A stretch of 64,000 bases of DNA. Source: Methylobacterium platani. Lineage in GTDB: Bacteria; Pseudomonadota; Alphaproteobacteria; Rhizobiales; Beijerinckiaceae. Location of the stretch: positions 1-64,000 of the forward strand of contig NZ_LWHQ01000009.1 of the NCBI RefSeq assembly GCF_001653715.1. Direction: 5' to 3'. The position numbers and the translations under genes are program-made. Positions 34,396 to 43,701 of the stretch are shown here, one piece after another (the stretch's first letter is position 1; the number at the start of each line of letters is the position of its first letter). The notes beneath the pieces are model-generated. The model was not told the origin of the DNA, ran no database searches, and saw nothing but the letters and a program-made list of their open reading frames with translations.

Positions 34396-36641
34396 GCCGG
34401 ATCCTGATCGCCGTCACCCACCTGCTCGGGGCCGGCCACCTCACCCGGGCGGCGGCCCTGGCGCGCGCCTTCGCGGCGGCGGGCCATGCCGTGACGCTGG
34501 TCTCCGGCGGGATGCCGGCGGCGCTTGCCGGCCTCGACGGCATTCGCCTGGTGCAGCTCCCGCCGGTGCGCATCGCCGGCACCGCCTTCACGGCGCTCCT
34601 CGATCCAGACGGCGCGCCCGTCGCCGCCGAGCGCCTGGCGGCGCGCCGCGACGCCCTGGTGCAGGCCTTCGCCGAGGCCGCGCCCGAGGCGGTGATCACC
34701 GAGCTCTGGCCGTTCGGCCGCCGGGTCCTGGCGCCGGAATTCGAGGCCCTGGCCGCGGCCGCCCGGGCCACCTCGCCCCGGCCCCGGCCCCTGCTCCTCG
34801 CCTCGATCCGCGACATCCTGGCGACCCCGAGCCGCCCGGAGCGGATCGCCGCCACCCATGCCCGCCTCGCGGATTACGATGCCGTGCTGGTCCACGGCGA
34901 TCCCGCCCTCCTGCCGCTCGACGCCTCCTGGCCGCTCGACCCGGCGGTGGCGGGGCGCCTGCGCTACACCGGCTACGTCGACGAGGGCGCGGCGGCGCCC
35001 GTGCCGGAGGGGCCGCGCGCCGGCATCGTGGTCTCGGGCGGCTCCAGCGCCGCCGGGCTGCCGCTTCAGGAAGCGGCGGTCGCGGCCGCTTCGCTGACCC
35101 CCTTCCTGTCCTGGCGCATCCTCGTCGGCCGCGCCGTGCCGGAGCCCGCCTTCGCGGCCCTGCGGGCCGCCGCTCCGGCGAACGCCGTCGTCGAGCGGGC
35201 GCGGCCGGATTTCCGTGCGCTCCTGGGCGGGTGCGCCCTGTCGGTGAGCCAGGCCGGCTACAACACGGTGCTCGATCTCCTGCACGGCGGCTGCCCGGCC
35301 GTGCTGGTGCCGTTCGAGGCCGGCCACGAGACCGAGCAGCGCCTGCGCGCCGACACCCTGGCGGCGCACGGCCTTGCCCGGGTGCTGCCGGAGGACGCGC
35401 TGACGGCGGAGAGCCTGGCGCAGGCCGTCCTGGCCCCTCCGCCCCCGGGCGCCCCTCACGCCATCGCCCGCGACGGGGCGCGGCGGAGCGTGGCGATCGT
35501 CGAAGGGTTGCTGGCGGAGAATCGCTGCTCCCGGGTCTCGCAGTCATCGGGTGAGGTTCGGATTTCCCCTCTCTCCGCGGGCGGGGAGAGGCTTTCGTCC
35601 CCCTCGTCGGGGACGAAAGCAGCGCGAAGCGCGAGGGTGAGGGGGTGGTTCCGGAGGAGCCTCATCCGGAGATACCCCCTCACCCTCGCTCCGGCTGCGC
35701 CTGCGCTTGCTCCACCCCCGACAAGGGGGGCGGAGCCCTCTCCCCGCCCGCGGAGCGAGGGGGAGCCCGTGCAGGCTGGACCGTCGGGTGGAGGTCGTCC
35801 GGCGATCCACCCATTGTCCGATTTTCGTCTCCTCATCGACGCGCTGACCCGTGCCGCGGACGAGGGCCGCACCGTCGATCTCTGGTGGCGCGACGACGAC
35901 GCAACCGCCCACACCCCCGCCCTCGACCGCCTGCTCGCCTTGGCGAGCCGGAGCGGCTGGCCCTTGGCGCTCGCGGCGGTGCCGGCCCGGGCCGAGCCGT
36001 CGCTGGCCGGTCGCCTCGCCTACGAGGCGGGCATCGACCTCCTGGTCCACGGCCTCGCCCATGCCGACCATGCCCCCCCGGGGTCGAAGACGGCCGAACT
36101 CGGCCCGCACCGCTCCCCGACGGCCCTGCGGGCCGACGCGGCGGACGCCCTGGCGCTCGCGACGGCCCGCCTCGGCCCCCGCCTGCTGCCGGTGCTGGTG
36201 CCGCCCTGGAACCGCATCGCCCCGGATCTCGTCGCGGCGCTGCCCGCCCTCGGGTATCGCGGCGTCTCGGCCGCCGCGCCGCTGCCGCCGGTGCCCGGCC
36301 TGATCCAGGCCCATGCCGCGGTCGACCCGGTCGCCTGGCGCGCCGGCGGCGGCCTCGCCGATCCGGCCTGGATCATCGACAAGGCGGCCCGGGCGGTCGC
36401 GGCGGGCGGGCCGGTCGGGCTCCTCACGCATCATCTCGTCCAGGACGAGGCGACCTGGACCTTCTGCGCCCGGCTCCTCGACCGCCTCGCGGCGCAGGCG
36501 GCGAGTGGCCGGGGCCCGAGAATATCGCGCGCCGCCGCTTTGTTTGCTCACCCGGCGTCGCCCGTGTCACAACCGAGCCCTATCTTCCGCGGTGATCCGG
36601 GGACGCCCCCGCCCCGAGAGGACAGCACGGCACCAGGATGA
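34392..36641 (+). CDS. MurG-like glycosyltransferase fused to a polysaccharide-deacetylase-like domain
   Basis: A 749-residue continuous frame. Residues 1-~380 are a GT-B enzyme (RILIAVTHLLGAGHLTRAAALARAF; later SVSQAGYNTVLDLLHGGCPAVLVPFEAGHETEQRLRA split over the donor site). Residues ~475-720 are a NodB-type deacetylase: DLWWRDDDAT (metal-binding Asp pair), HGLAHADHAPP (metal His residues), and VPPWNRIAPDL. Residues ~390-460 between them are translated palindromic repeat (35572-35755), low in normal protein character. I infer that two genes were joined when the repeat replaced the stop. An in-frame TTG at 35814 could still start a separate deacetylase. The end overlaps the ABC ATPase start (ATGA). 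Confidence 0.8.
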   Translation: MSRILIAVTHLLGAGHLTRAAALARAFAAAGHAVTLVSGGMPAALAGLDGIRLVQLPPVRIAGTAFTALLDPDGAPVAAERLAARRDALVQAFAEAAPEAVITELWPFGRRVLAPEFEALAAAARATSPRPRPLLLASIRDILATPSRPERIAATHARLADYDAVLVHGDPALLPLDASWPLDPAVAGRLRYTGYVDEGAAAPVPEGPRAGIVVSGGSSAAGLPLQEAAVAAASLTPFLSWRILVGRAVPEPAFAALRAAAPANAVVERARPDFRALLGGCALSVSQAGYNTVLDLLHGGCPAVLVPFEAGHETEQRLRADTLAAHGLARVLPEDALTAESLAQAVLAPPPPGAPHAIARDGARRSVAIVEGLLAENRCSRVSQSSGEVRISPLSAGGERLSSPSSGTKAARSARVRGWFRRSLIRRYPLTLAPAAPALAPPPTRGAEPSPRPRSEGEPVQAGPSGGGRPAIHPLSDFRLLIDALTRAADEGRTVDLWWRDDDATAHTPALDRLLALASRSGWPLALAAVPARAEPSLAGRLAYEAGIDLLVHGLAHADHAPPGSKTAELGPHRSPTALRADAADALALATARLGPRLLPVLVPPWNRIAPDLVAALPALGYRGVSAAAPLPPVPGLIQAHAAVDPVAWRAGGGLADPAWIIDKAARAVAAGGPVGLLTHHLVQDEATWTFCARLLDRLAAQAASGRGPRISRAAALFAHPASPVSQPSPIFRGDPGTPPPREDSTAPG
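35572..35755. repeat. nested palindromic repeat inside the glycosyltransferase-deacetylase frame
   Basis: Outer arms CTCCGCGGGCGGGGAGAGGC (35572-35591) and its near-perfect inverse at 35735-35755; inner arms GCGAGGGTGAGGGGGT (35631-35646) and ACCCCCTCACCCTCGC (35674-35689), perfect. A further perfect hairpin TTTCGTCCCC/GGGGACGAAA lies at 35593-35618. The GAGGGTGAGGG core links it to the elements at 1-124 and 21961-22110. It contains no stop in the reading frame of the host gene. Confidence 0.85.
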
Positions 36642-38515
36642 CGGCACCGCTCCTGTCGATCCGCGACCTGACGATCGATTTCACGACCGATTCCGGCTCG
36701 TTCCGGGCGGTCGACGGCCTGTCCCTCGACGTGCCGGCGGGCCGCACCGTGGCCCTCGTCGGCGAATCGGGCTCGGGCAAGTCGGTCACCGCTCAGGGGA
36801 TCCTGCAGATCCTGCCCAAGGTCGCCCGGATCACCGGCGGCCACATCCGCCTGCACGATCCCGCCGGTCCCGCGGGCGGGATCGACATCGCGGCGCTGAA
36901 ACCCGATTCGGCCCGGATGCAGTCCCTGCGCGGCGGCCGCATCGCGATGATCTTCCAGGAGCCGATGACCTCGCTGTCGCCGCTCCACACGATCGGCGAC
37001 CAGGTCACCGAGGCCCTGCGCCTGCACGCCGACGTCTCGGCCGACGAGGCCAGGGCCCGGGCGATCGAGGTGTTCGACCGCGTCGGCTTCCCGGACCCGA
37101 AGCGGGCCCTCGTCACCTACCCGTTCGAGCTGTCGGGCGGCCTGCGCCAGCGCGCGATGATCGCGATGGCGCTGATCACCCGGCCCGCCCTCCTCATCGC
37201 CGACGAGCCGACGACCGCGCTCGACGTCACCACCCAGGCGCAGATCCTGGAACTGATGCGCGAATTGCAGGCCGAGACCGGCATGGCGATGCTGCTCATC
37301 ACCCACGACCTCGGCGTCGTCGCCAACATGGCCGACGACGTGGTGGTGATGTATCGCGGCCGGGTGATGGAGGCGGGCTCGCGCGAGGACATCTTCCGCC
37401 GCCCCGGCCACCCCTACCTCAAGGCGCTGATGCGGGCGGTGCCGCGCTTCCACATGGAGCCCGGCGAGCGCCTGACCCCGATCCGCGAGGTGAAGAGCGC
37501 CGTGCTCGCCCGCAAGGCCGGCGAGCCGCACCGGCCCGATCCGGCCGGGCCGCTGCTCGCCATCGAGGGGGTGCGCAAGTCGTTCACCCTGCGCTCGGGC
37601 TGGTTCAAGGGGAAGACCCGCACCATCAACGCCGTCAACGGCGTGTCGCTGAGCCTGCATCCGGGCCGCACGCTCGGCCTCGTCGGCGAATCGGGCTGCG
37701 GCAAGACCACCCTGTCGAAGGTGGTGATGCGGGCGCTGCGGCCCGATGCCGGCACCGTGACCTTCGACGACGGCTCGGGGAGCGGGCCGCGCGACGTCTT
37801 CGCCCTCAAGGACCGCGAGCTGAAGGATTTCCGCCGCGCGGTCCAGTTCGTGTTCCAGGACCCGTTCTCGTCGCTCAACCCGCGCATGACGGTCTACGAG
37901 CTCCTGACCGAGCCCCTGCGCATCCACGGCGTCGGCACCGCCGACGAGCGGTACGAGCGCGCCAAGGAGCTGCTCGACATGGTCGGGCTCGACACCTCCT
38001 CGCTGCGCCGCTACCCGCACGCCTTCTCGGGCGGCCAGCGCCAGCGCCTCGGCATCGCCCGGGCGCTCGCGCTCAAGCCCCGGGTGCTGCTCTGCGACGA
38101 GCCGGTCTCGGCCCTCGACGTCTCGGTCCAGGCCCAGGTGCTCAACCTCCTGAAGGACCTGCAGGCGAGCCTCGGCATCTCCTACCTGTTCGTCTCCCAC
38201 AACCTCGCGGTGGTCGACTACATCGCCGACACCATCGCCGTCATGTGCCGGGGCTACATCGTCGAGGAGGCGCCCAAGGAGGCCCTGTTCCGCAACCCCG
38301 CCCATCCCTACACCCGGGCGCTGCTCGCCGCCGTGCCCGAGCCCGACCTCGACCACCCCCTCGACCTGAAGCTCCTGATGAGCGACCGCTTCTCCGACCC
38401 GGCGAGCTGGCCCGAACCGTTCCGCCTCGCCGGCGGCGCGGCCGGGGCCATGACCGAGATCGAGCCCGGCCACCGCGTCCGGGTCTCGCGCCCGGCGGTG
38501 GAGCGGGCCGCCTGA
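36638..38515 (+). CDS. double-ATPase subunit of an oligopeptide-type ABC importer (YejF/DppDF-like)
   Basis: A 625-residue cytoplasmic protein with two complete ABC domains. The first: Walker A GESGSGKS at 42-49, signature [16 protein letters not shown], Walker [15 protein letters not shown]. The second: Walker A GESGCGKT near residue 350, signature [16 protein letters not shown], Walker [15 protein letters not shown]. Each ends with the oligopeptide-specific tail ([27 protein letters not shown]). It powers the permeases encoded at 41506 and 42528. Its start overlaps the end of the glycosyltransferase-deacetylase gene, an unusual coupling between a glycan enzyme and an importer. Confidence 0.93.
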   Translation: MTAPLLSIRDLTIDFTTDSGSFRAVDGLSLDVPAGRTVALVGESGSGKSVTAQGILQILPKVARITGGHIRLHDPAGPAGGIDIAALKPDSARMQSLRGGRIAMIFQEPMTSLSPLHTIGDQVTEALRLHADVSADEARARAIEVFDRVGFPDPKRALVTYPFELSGGLRQRAMIAMALITRPALLIADEPTTALDVTTQAQILELMRELQAETGMAMLLITHDLGVVANMADDVVVMYRGRVMEAGSREDIFRRPGHPYLKALMRAVPRFHMEPGERLTPIREVKSAVLARKAGEPHRPDPAGPLLAIEGVRKSFTLRSGWFKGKTRTINAVNGVSLSLHPGRTLGLVGESGCGKTTLSKVVMRALRPDAGTVTFDDGSGSGPRDVFALKDRELKDFRRAVQFVFQDPFSSLNPRMTVYELLTEPLRIHGVGTADERYERAKELLDMVGLDTSSLRRYPHAFSGGQRQRLGIARALALKPRVLLCDEPVSALDVSVQAQVLNLLKDLQASLGISYLFVSHNLAVVDYIADTIAVMCRGYIVEEAPKEALFRNPAHPYTRALLAAVPEPDLDHPLDLKLLMSDRFSDPASWPEPFRLAGGAAGAMTEIEPGHRVRVSRPAVERAA

Positions 38516-38534
38516 ACGATCCCGAGAGATATCG

Positions 38535-39416
38535 ATGCCCCACGGCGCCGCCCTCCGTCCCCACCCCTTCGTCGAGCGGCTGCGTCGCCGGTTCCTCGGC
38601 CGCCTGTTCGATCGCCTCGGCTACGACCTCGTCCCGGCGGTGTCGGACTGGAACCACCGCCCGCTCTCCGCGCCCGAGACCGACGCGCTGATCGCCGCGG
38701 CGGCGGAGCGCCTCGACCGCGACCTGGCGGCGGCCGGGCTGCGCCTCCCCGGCGGGGCGGGGCCCGCGGTCGCGACCTTCTGGGACCTGATCGCCGCGGC
38801 GCCGGTGGCGCAGAAGCGCGGCGGCAACGGCTTCAACGGCGCGCTCCAGCTCTACGTGCTGATGCGGGCGCTCAAGCCCGAGGTGATCGTCGAATCGGGG
38901 GTGTTCCGCGGGCTGACCACCTGGGTGATGCGCCAGGCCTGTCCCGGTGCCGAGATCTTCTGCTTCGATCCCGACCTCTCCGGCCTGCGCTACCGCGACC
39001 CGCGCGCGCGCTACCACGCCGGCGACTGGTCGGCCGCGAGCCTGCCGCGGCTCGATCCGGACCGCGCCGTCGGCTTCTTCGACGACCACATCAGCCAGGC
39101 GAGGCGGGTTCTGGAAGCCCGCGAGCGCGGCCTGACCCGGCTCGTCTTCGACGACGACGCCGCCGCGCACCGTCTCCACGCCCATGGCGGACCGGCCTTC
39201 CCGACCATCGCGATGCTGACCGCGCCCCGCTCCGGCGAGCCGGTGCGGTGGCGCCGCAACGGCCGCGAATTCGTCTACCGCCCCGACGACCCGGAGGCGG
39301 AAGGAGCCCGCGCGGCGATCGCCGCCACCCACGCCTTCGACGACCTGCACGCCGCGACCGGCTACTCTCCCACCCGCATCACCTGGGTGCGCCTGCACGG
39401 GAAGGACGGGACATGA
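38535..39416 (+). CDS. SAM-methyltransferase-fold protein, function unknown
   Basis: A 293-residue soluble protein. Residues ~115-215 look like a class I methyltransferase fold: KPEVIVESGVFRGLTTWVM (motif I analogue, with ESG in place of the usual DxGxGxG), AEIFCFDPDLSG, AVGFFDDHI and LVFDDDAAAHRLH. Similar sequences lie near cell-surface glycan genes, where some are methyltransferases and others cephalosporin-hydroxylase-like. The N-terminal 90 residues carry no motif I know. It sits 19 bases after the ATPase gene and overlaps the binding-protein start (ATGA), so it is inside the transporter operon. Possible glycan O-methylation is inference only. Confidence 0.65.
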   Translation: MPHGAALRPHPFVERLRRRFLGRLFDRLGYDLVPAVSDWNHRPLSAPETDALIAAAAERLDRDLAAAGLRLPGGAGPAVATFWDLIAAAPVAQKRGGNGFNGALQLYVLMRALKPEVIVESGVFRGLTTWVMRQACPGAEIFCFDPDLSGLRYRDPRARYHAGDWSAASLPRLDPDRAVGFFDDHISQARRVLEARERGLTRLVFDDDAAAHRLHAHGGPAFPTIAMLTAPRSGEPVRWRRNGREFVYRPDDPEAEGARAAIAATHAFDDLHAATGYSPTRITWVRLHGKDGT

Positions 39417-41509
39417 CGCTACGGTTCCGACATCTCTTCACGGGCGCCGCCGCGGGTGAACCCTCCCCCCTCCCTGGGGGAGGGTGGCCTGCGGAGCAGG
39501 CCGGGAGAGGGGGCGCCGCTTCCGGAGACGTCGCGACCGGGGGGACGGGCGCCACGTCGATCGGCGTCGCGCTGCCCCTCGCCCGCCCGGCGCACGAGTG
39601 CTTCGCGCTCGCCGCCGGGCACCCGTCCCCGCAGAGGGGGAAGGGTTGGCGGCGCAGCGCCGTCCTGTCTCTCCTGCTGCCGCTCCTTGCCTCCCCTGCA
39701 CTCGCCTCCGATTCCCCTTCCGACCGCCTCCCCAAGCAGCCCCTCGTCGTCGATTCCGCCGCCCAGGGACGCCAGGTCGGCAAGCCCGGCGGCAGCATCG
39801 TGACGCTCGTCGCGAAGGCCCGGGACATCCGCTACATCTCGACCTACAGCTACACCCGCCTCGTCGGCTACGACGAGGCGCTGGCGCTCAAGCCCGACAT
39901 CCTGGACAAGTTCGAGAGCGACAACGACAAGGTCTTCACCTTTACCCTGCGCGAGGGCCACCGCTGGTCCGACGGCCAGCCGTTCACCGCCGAGGACATC
40001 CGCTACTGGTGGGAGGACGTGGCGCTCAGCAAGGATCTGAGCCCGTCCGGCCCGCCGGAATTCATGATGGTCGACGGCCAGCCGCCGCGCTTCGAGGTGA
40101 TCGATCCCCTCCACGTCCGCTTCAGCTGGGACAAGCCGAATCCCCGCTTCCTGCCGGAGCTCGCCTCGCCGCGCGATCCCTTCATCTACCGGCCGGCGCA
40201 CTACCTCAAGAAGTTCAACCCGCGCTACACGCCCAAGGCCGAGATCGAGCCGCTGGTGAAGCAGGCGAAGGTCAAGGGCTGGGCCGCGCTCCATAACCGG
40301 CTCGACGCGATGTTCGAGCAGACCAACCCCGACCTGCCGACGCTCCAGCCCTGGCGCGTCACCAACACCGCGCCGGCGGCCCGCTTCGTCTTCGTGCGCA
40401 ACCCCTATTACCACCGGGTCGACACCAACGGGCAGCAACTCCCCTACATCGACACGGTCAACATGGACGTCGCGGCGAGCGGGCTGCTGGCCGCCAAGGC
40501 CAATGCGGGCGAGGCCGACCTGCTGTTCCGCGGCCTCAACATGGAGGACATCCCGATCCTGCGCGAGGGCGAGCGCGCCAAGGGCTACCGCACCCATCTC
40601 TGGCCCACCGCCCGCGGCTCGGAACTGGCGCTCTACCCCAACCTGACCGTGACCGATCCGGTCTGGCGCGCGCTCAACCGCGACCTGCGCTACCGCCGCG
40701 CCCTGTCGCTCGCCATCGACCGGCGCACCCTCAACAACGCCCTGCTGTTCGGCCTCGGCACCGAGGGCAACGACACGGTCGTCGAGAAGAGCCCGCTCTA
40801 CAAGCCGGAATACCGCACGCTCTATGCCGGCTACGACCCTGCCGAAGCCTCCCGCCTGCTCGACGAGGTCGGGCTGACGCAGCGCAACGGCGCCGGCATC
40901 CGCCTCTTGCCGGACGGGCGCGAGCTCGAGATCGTGGTCGAGACCGACGGCGAGAGCAGCATCCTCACCGACGGGCTGACGCTGATCGCGGAGTTCTGGC
41001 GCGAGATCGGGGTCAAGCTGTTCGTCAAGCCGCAGGACCGCACGATCCTGCGCAACCGCGCCTATTCGGGTGCCGCCGTGATGGTGGCGGCGCAAGGCCT
41101 CGACCTCGCGATGCCCACCGCCGAGATGCCGCCCGACGAGCTCGCCCCGGTCCACCAGGACACCTACGCCTGGCCGAAATGGGGCCAGTACGTCGAGACG
41201 CGGGGCAAGGAGGGCGAGCCCTGCGACATGCCGCAGGCCCAGGCGCTCCTCGACCTCAACGCCCGCTGGATGGCGACCGGCGACAACGTCGAGCAGGCGA
41301 AGATCTGGGGCGCGATGCTGCAGAACCGGGCCGAGAACCAGTGGGTGATCGGCACCGTCTCGGGCGCGCTCCAGCCGGTGGTCGCCAAGACGAGGCTCCT
41401 CAACGTGCCCGACAAGCAGATCTACAGCTGGAAGCCGACGGCGCTCATCGGGATCTACCGCATGGATCAGTTCTACTGGGGGCCGAACCCGAAGGAGGCC
41501 GCGCGGTGA
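39413..41509 (+). CDS. family-5 substrate-binding protein of the ABC importer, with an N-terminal repeat insertion
   Basis: A 698-residue frame. The mature domain from ~residue 98 is a large oligopeptide-type binding protein: KPGGSIVTLVAKARDIRYIS, FTLREGHRWSDGQPFTAEDIRYWWEDV, and RALSLAIDRRTLNNAL. A clear signal peptide core and cleavage site (SAVLSLLLPLLASPALAS) lies at ~79-98, yet translation from the coupled ATG at 39413 adds about 78 residues ahead of it. Part of that extension (39460-39513) is palindromic repeat sequence. No in-frame ATG, GTG or TTG is evident right before the signal core. Export may thus be impaired, or use an unusual leader. Size and the YejA-like N-terminus suggest a peptide or glycopeptide ligand. 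Confidence 0.87.
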   Translation: MTLRFRHLFTGAAAGEPSPLPGGGWPAEQAGRGGAASGDVATGGTGATSIGVALPLARPAHECFALAAGHPSPQRGKGWRRSAVLSLLLPLLASPALASDSPSDRLPKQPLVVDSAAQGRQVGKPGGSIVTLVAKARDIRYISTYSYTRLVGYDEALALKPDILDKFESDNDKVFTFTLREGHRWSDGQPFTAEDIRYWWEDVALSKDLSPSGPPEFMMVDGQPPRFEVIDPLHVRFSWDKPNPRFLPELASPRDPFIYRPAHYLKKFNPRYTPKAEIEPLVKQAKVKGWAALHNRLDAMFEQTNPDLPTLQPWRVTNTAPAARFVFVRNPYYHRVDTNGQQLPYIDTVNMDVAASGLLAAKANAGEADLLFRGLNMEDIPILREGERAKGYRTHLWPTARGSELALYPNLTVTDPVWRALNRDLRYRRALSLAIDRRTLNNALLFGLGTEGNDTVVEKSPLYKPEYRTLYAGYDPAEASRLLDEVGLTQRNGAGIRLLPDGRELEIVVETDGESSILTDGLTLIAEFWREIGVKLFVKPQDRTILRNRAYSGAAVMVAAQGLDLAMPTAEMPPDELAPVHQDTYAWPKWGQYVETRGKEGEPCDMPQAQALLDLNARWMATGDNVEQAKIWGAMLQNRAENQWVIGTVSGALQPVVAKTRLLNVPDKQIYSWKPTALIGIYRMDQFYWGPNPKEAAR
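39460..39513. repeat. hairpin repeat within the binding-protein leader
   Basis: ACCCTCCCCC/GGGGGAGGGT (39460-39485) and GGCCTGC-gga-GCAGGCC (39486-39502) form two adjacent hairpins, followed by GGGAGAGGGGG. This is the same general class of GC-rich palindromic element as at 35572-35755, here in frame at the 5-prime end of a gene. A weaker GAGGGGGAAGGG block at 39633-39645 may mark its other end. Confidence 0.65.
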
Positions 41510-42531
41510 TCCGCTACCTCGCCCGCCGCCTCGTCACCATGGCGGTGACGCTGCTGATCATCTCCGCCCTCGTCTTCGTCATCATCAAGCTGCCTCCGGG
41601 CGACTTCCTCACCAACCAGATCGCCGAGCTGCGCTCGCAGGGCGAGGCGGCCTCGGTCGCCAAGGCGCAGTTCCTGATGCAGCAATACGGCCTCGACCGC
41701 CCGGTCTGGGAGCAGTACCTGCGCTGGATCGGGCTGTGGCCCAATCCGGAGGGCGCCTTCAACGGCCTCCTCCAGGGCAATTGGGGCTGGTCGTTCGAGT
41801 ACGACCGCCCGGTGCGCGAGGTCGTCGGCGACGCGCTGTGGCTCACCCTCGTCGTCAACCTCGCGGTGGTGATCTTCGTCCACCTGGTGTCGATCCCGAT
41901 CGCGATCTACTCGGCGACGCGGCAATACTCGATCGGCGACTACGTCGCGACCTTCATCGGCTATATCGGATTGGCCACCCCGTCCTTCCTGCTGGCGCTG
42001 GTGATGCTGTTCTACGCCAACCGCTGGTTCGGGGTCTCGATCGGCGGGCTGTTCGACAGCGCCTATGCCGGGCAGCCCTGGACCTGGGACAAGGTGCGCT
42101 CGCTGCTCGCGCACCTCGTCGTCCCGACCCTGGTGATCGGGCTGGGCGGCACCGCCGCGATGATCCGGCGGATGCGCGCCAACCTCCTCGACGAACTGGG
42201 CAAGCAATACGTCGTCACCGCCCGCGCCAAGGGCCTGCCGCCGACCCGGGCGCTGCTGAAATACCCGTTCCGGATGTCGCTCAACCCGTTCATCGCCGAT
42301 ATCGGCAACCTGCTGCCGCACCTGATCTCGGGTTCGGTGCTGGTCTCGCTGGTGCTCAGCCTGCCGACCGTCGGGCCGATCCTGCTCGCCGCCCTCAAGA
42401 GCCAGGACCAGTTCCTGGCCGGATTCATCCTGATGTTCGTGGCGATGCTGACCGTGATCGGCATGCTGGTCTCCGACCTGCTGCTGGCCTGGCTCGATCC
42501 GCGCATCCGCCTCGGGGGAGGCGGCCGATGA
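41506..42531 (+). CDS. ABC importer permease, DppB/YejB type
   Basis: A 341-residue inner-membrane protein with about six helices. N-terminal IRYLARRLVTMAVTLLIISALVFVIIKLPPGDFL is the DppB signature; the ATPase-contact motif is VTARAKGLPPTRALLKYPFRMSLNPFI (EAA loop). The GTG start at 41506 overlaps the binding-protein stop, with GAAGGAGG 7 bases upstream. An insert after helix 1 (about residues 40-100, with LRWIGLWPNPEGAFNGLL) is longer than in E. coli DppB and is seen in YejB-like proteins. Forms the channel with the next gene's product. Confidence 0.92.
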   Translation: MIRYLARRLVTMAVTLLIISALVFVIIKLPPGDFLTNQIAELRSQGEAASVAKAQFLMQQYGLDRPVWEQYLRWIGLWPNPEGAFNGLLQGNWGWSFEYDRPVREVVGDALWLTLVVNLAVVIFVHLVSIPIAIYSATRQYSIGDYVATFIGYIGLATPSFLLALVMLFYANRWFGVSIGGLFDSAYAGQPWTWDKVRSLLAHLVVPTLVIGLGGTAAMIRRMRANLLDELGKQYVVTARAKGLPPTRALLKYPFRMSLNPFIADIGNLLPHLISGSVLVSLVLSLPTVGPILLAALKSQDQFLAGFILMFVAMLTVIGMLVSDLLLAWLDPRIRLGGGGR

Positions 42532-43694
42532 ACCTGGATCTCCGCGACAGGCCGCAGCACTTCGTCGACGCCGCGCCCTTCGATCCCGGCCGCACCGAGC
42601 CGGCGGGCGCCGAGAGAAGCGCCGTCGACCGCGCCTCGTCCTGGCGCCTCACCTGGTGGAAGTTCCGCAAGCACCGGGTCGCGGTGGCGGCGGGGCTGAT
42701 CCTGATCGCCTTCTACGCCCTGATCCCGTTCGTCGAGGTGATCGCGCCCTACAATCCGGCCAAGCGCCACGGCGACTTCCTGTACGCGCCGCCGCAATCG
42801 GTCCACCTGTTCCACGACGGCCGGTTCGTCGGGCCCTACACCCACCCCTACCACTTCACCTTCAACATCGAGACCTTCCACCGCGACTACACGGTGGACC
42901 GGAGCGTCGTGCAGCCCCTGCGCTTCCTCTGCCGCGGCGATACTTATGCGTTCTGGGGGTTGTTCGACACCGACTGGCACCTGGTCTGCCCGCCGAAGGA
43001 CGGGACGATGTTCCTGCTCGGCACCGACCGGCTCGGGCGCGACCTGCTCTCGCGGATCATCTCGGGCACCCGGATCTCGCTCACCGTCGGGCTCGTCGGC
43101 ATCGCGGTGTCCTTCGCCCTCGGGCTGTTCTTCGGCGGGCTTGCCGGCTATCTCGGCGGCTGGGTCGACAACGTGATCCAGCGCGTGATCGAGATCCTGC
43201 GCTCGCTGCCCGAACTGCCGCTCTGGCTCGCGCTGTCGGCGGCCTTGCCGCCGAACTGGAGCCCGATCCTGGTGTTCTTCGGCATCACGCTGATCCTCGG
43301 CCTCCTCGACTGGCCGGGCCTCGCCCGCGCCGTGCGCTCGAAGCTGCTGGCGCTCCGCGAGGAGGATTACGTCCGTGCCGCCGAGCTGATGGGTGCGTCG
43401 AAGACCCGGATCATCGCCCGGCACCTGATCCCGAACTTCATGAGCCACCTGATCGCCTCGGCGACGCTGTCGATCCCCTCGATGATCCTCGGCGAGACCG
43501 CCCTGTCGTTCTTAGGCTTGGGCCTGCGCCCGCCGGTGACGAGCTGGGGCGTGCTCCTCAACGAGGCGCAGAATCTCGCGGCGGTGCAGCTCCATCCCTG
43601 GCTGCTGGCGCCGATCCTGCCCGTGGTGATCGTGGTGCTGGCCTTCAACTTCCTCGGCGACGGTCTGCGCGACGCGGCCGATCCGTACCATTAG
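42528..43694 (+). CDS. ABC importer permease, DppC/YejE type
   Basis: A 388-residue inner-membrane protein. After a polar N-terminus and the first helix (VAVAAGLILIAFYALIPFVEVIA), a ~120-residue periplasmic insertion (LYAPPQSVHLFHDGRFVGPY to DGTMFLLGTDRLGRDLLSR) precedes the transmembrane core. The EAA loop is YVRAAELMGASKTRIIARHLIPN. FLGLGLRPPVTSWGVLL and LGDGLRDAADP close the protein as in other DppC homologues. Overlaps the upstream permease (ATGA). Together with 36638, 39413 and 41506 this gives a full importer. Confidence 0.92.
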   Translation: MNLDLRDRPQHFVDAAPFDPGRTEPAGAERSAVDRASSWRLTWWKFRKHRVAVAAGLILIAFYALIPFVEVIAPYNPAKRHGDFLYAPPQSVHLFHDGRFVGPYTHPYHFTFNIETFHRDYTVDRSVVQPLRFLCRGDTYAFWGLFDTDWHLVCPPKDGTMFLLGTDRLGRDLLSRIISGTRISLTVGLVGIAVSFALGLFFGGLAGYLGGWVDNVIQRVIEILRSLPELPLWLALSAALPPNWSPILVFFGITLILGLLDWPGLARAVRSKLLALREEDYVRAAELMGASKTRIIARHLIPNFMSHLIASATLSIPSMILGETALSFLGLGLRPPVTSWGVLLNEAQNLAAVQLHPWLLAPILPVVIVVLAFNFLGDGLRDAADPYH

Positions 43695-43701
43695 GGCATT
43701 C

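Noticed and set aside
35570-35760. The strong nested inverted repeat considered as a transcription terminator or CRISPR-like unit
   Set aside because: It lies inside a continuous reading frame, lacks regular spacers and has no T-tract; a palindromic dispersed repeat explains it better.
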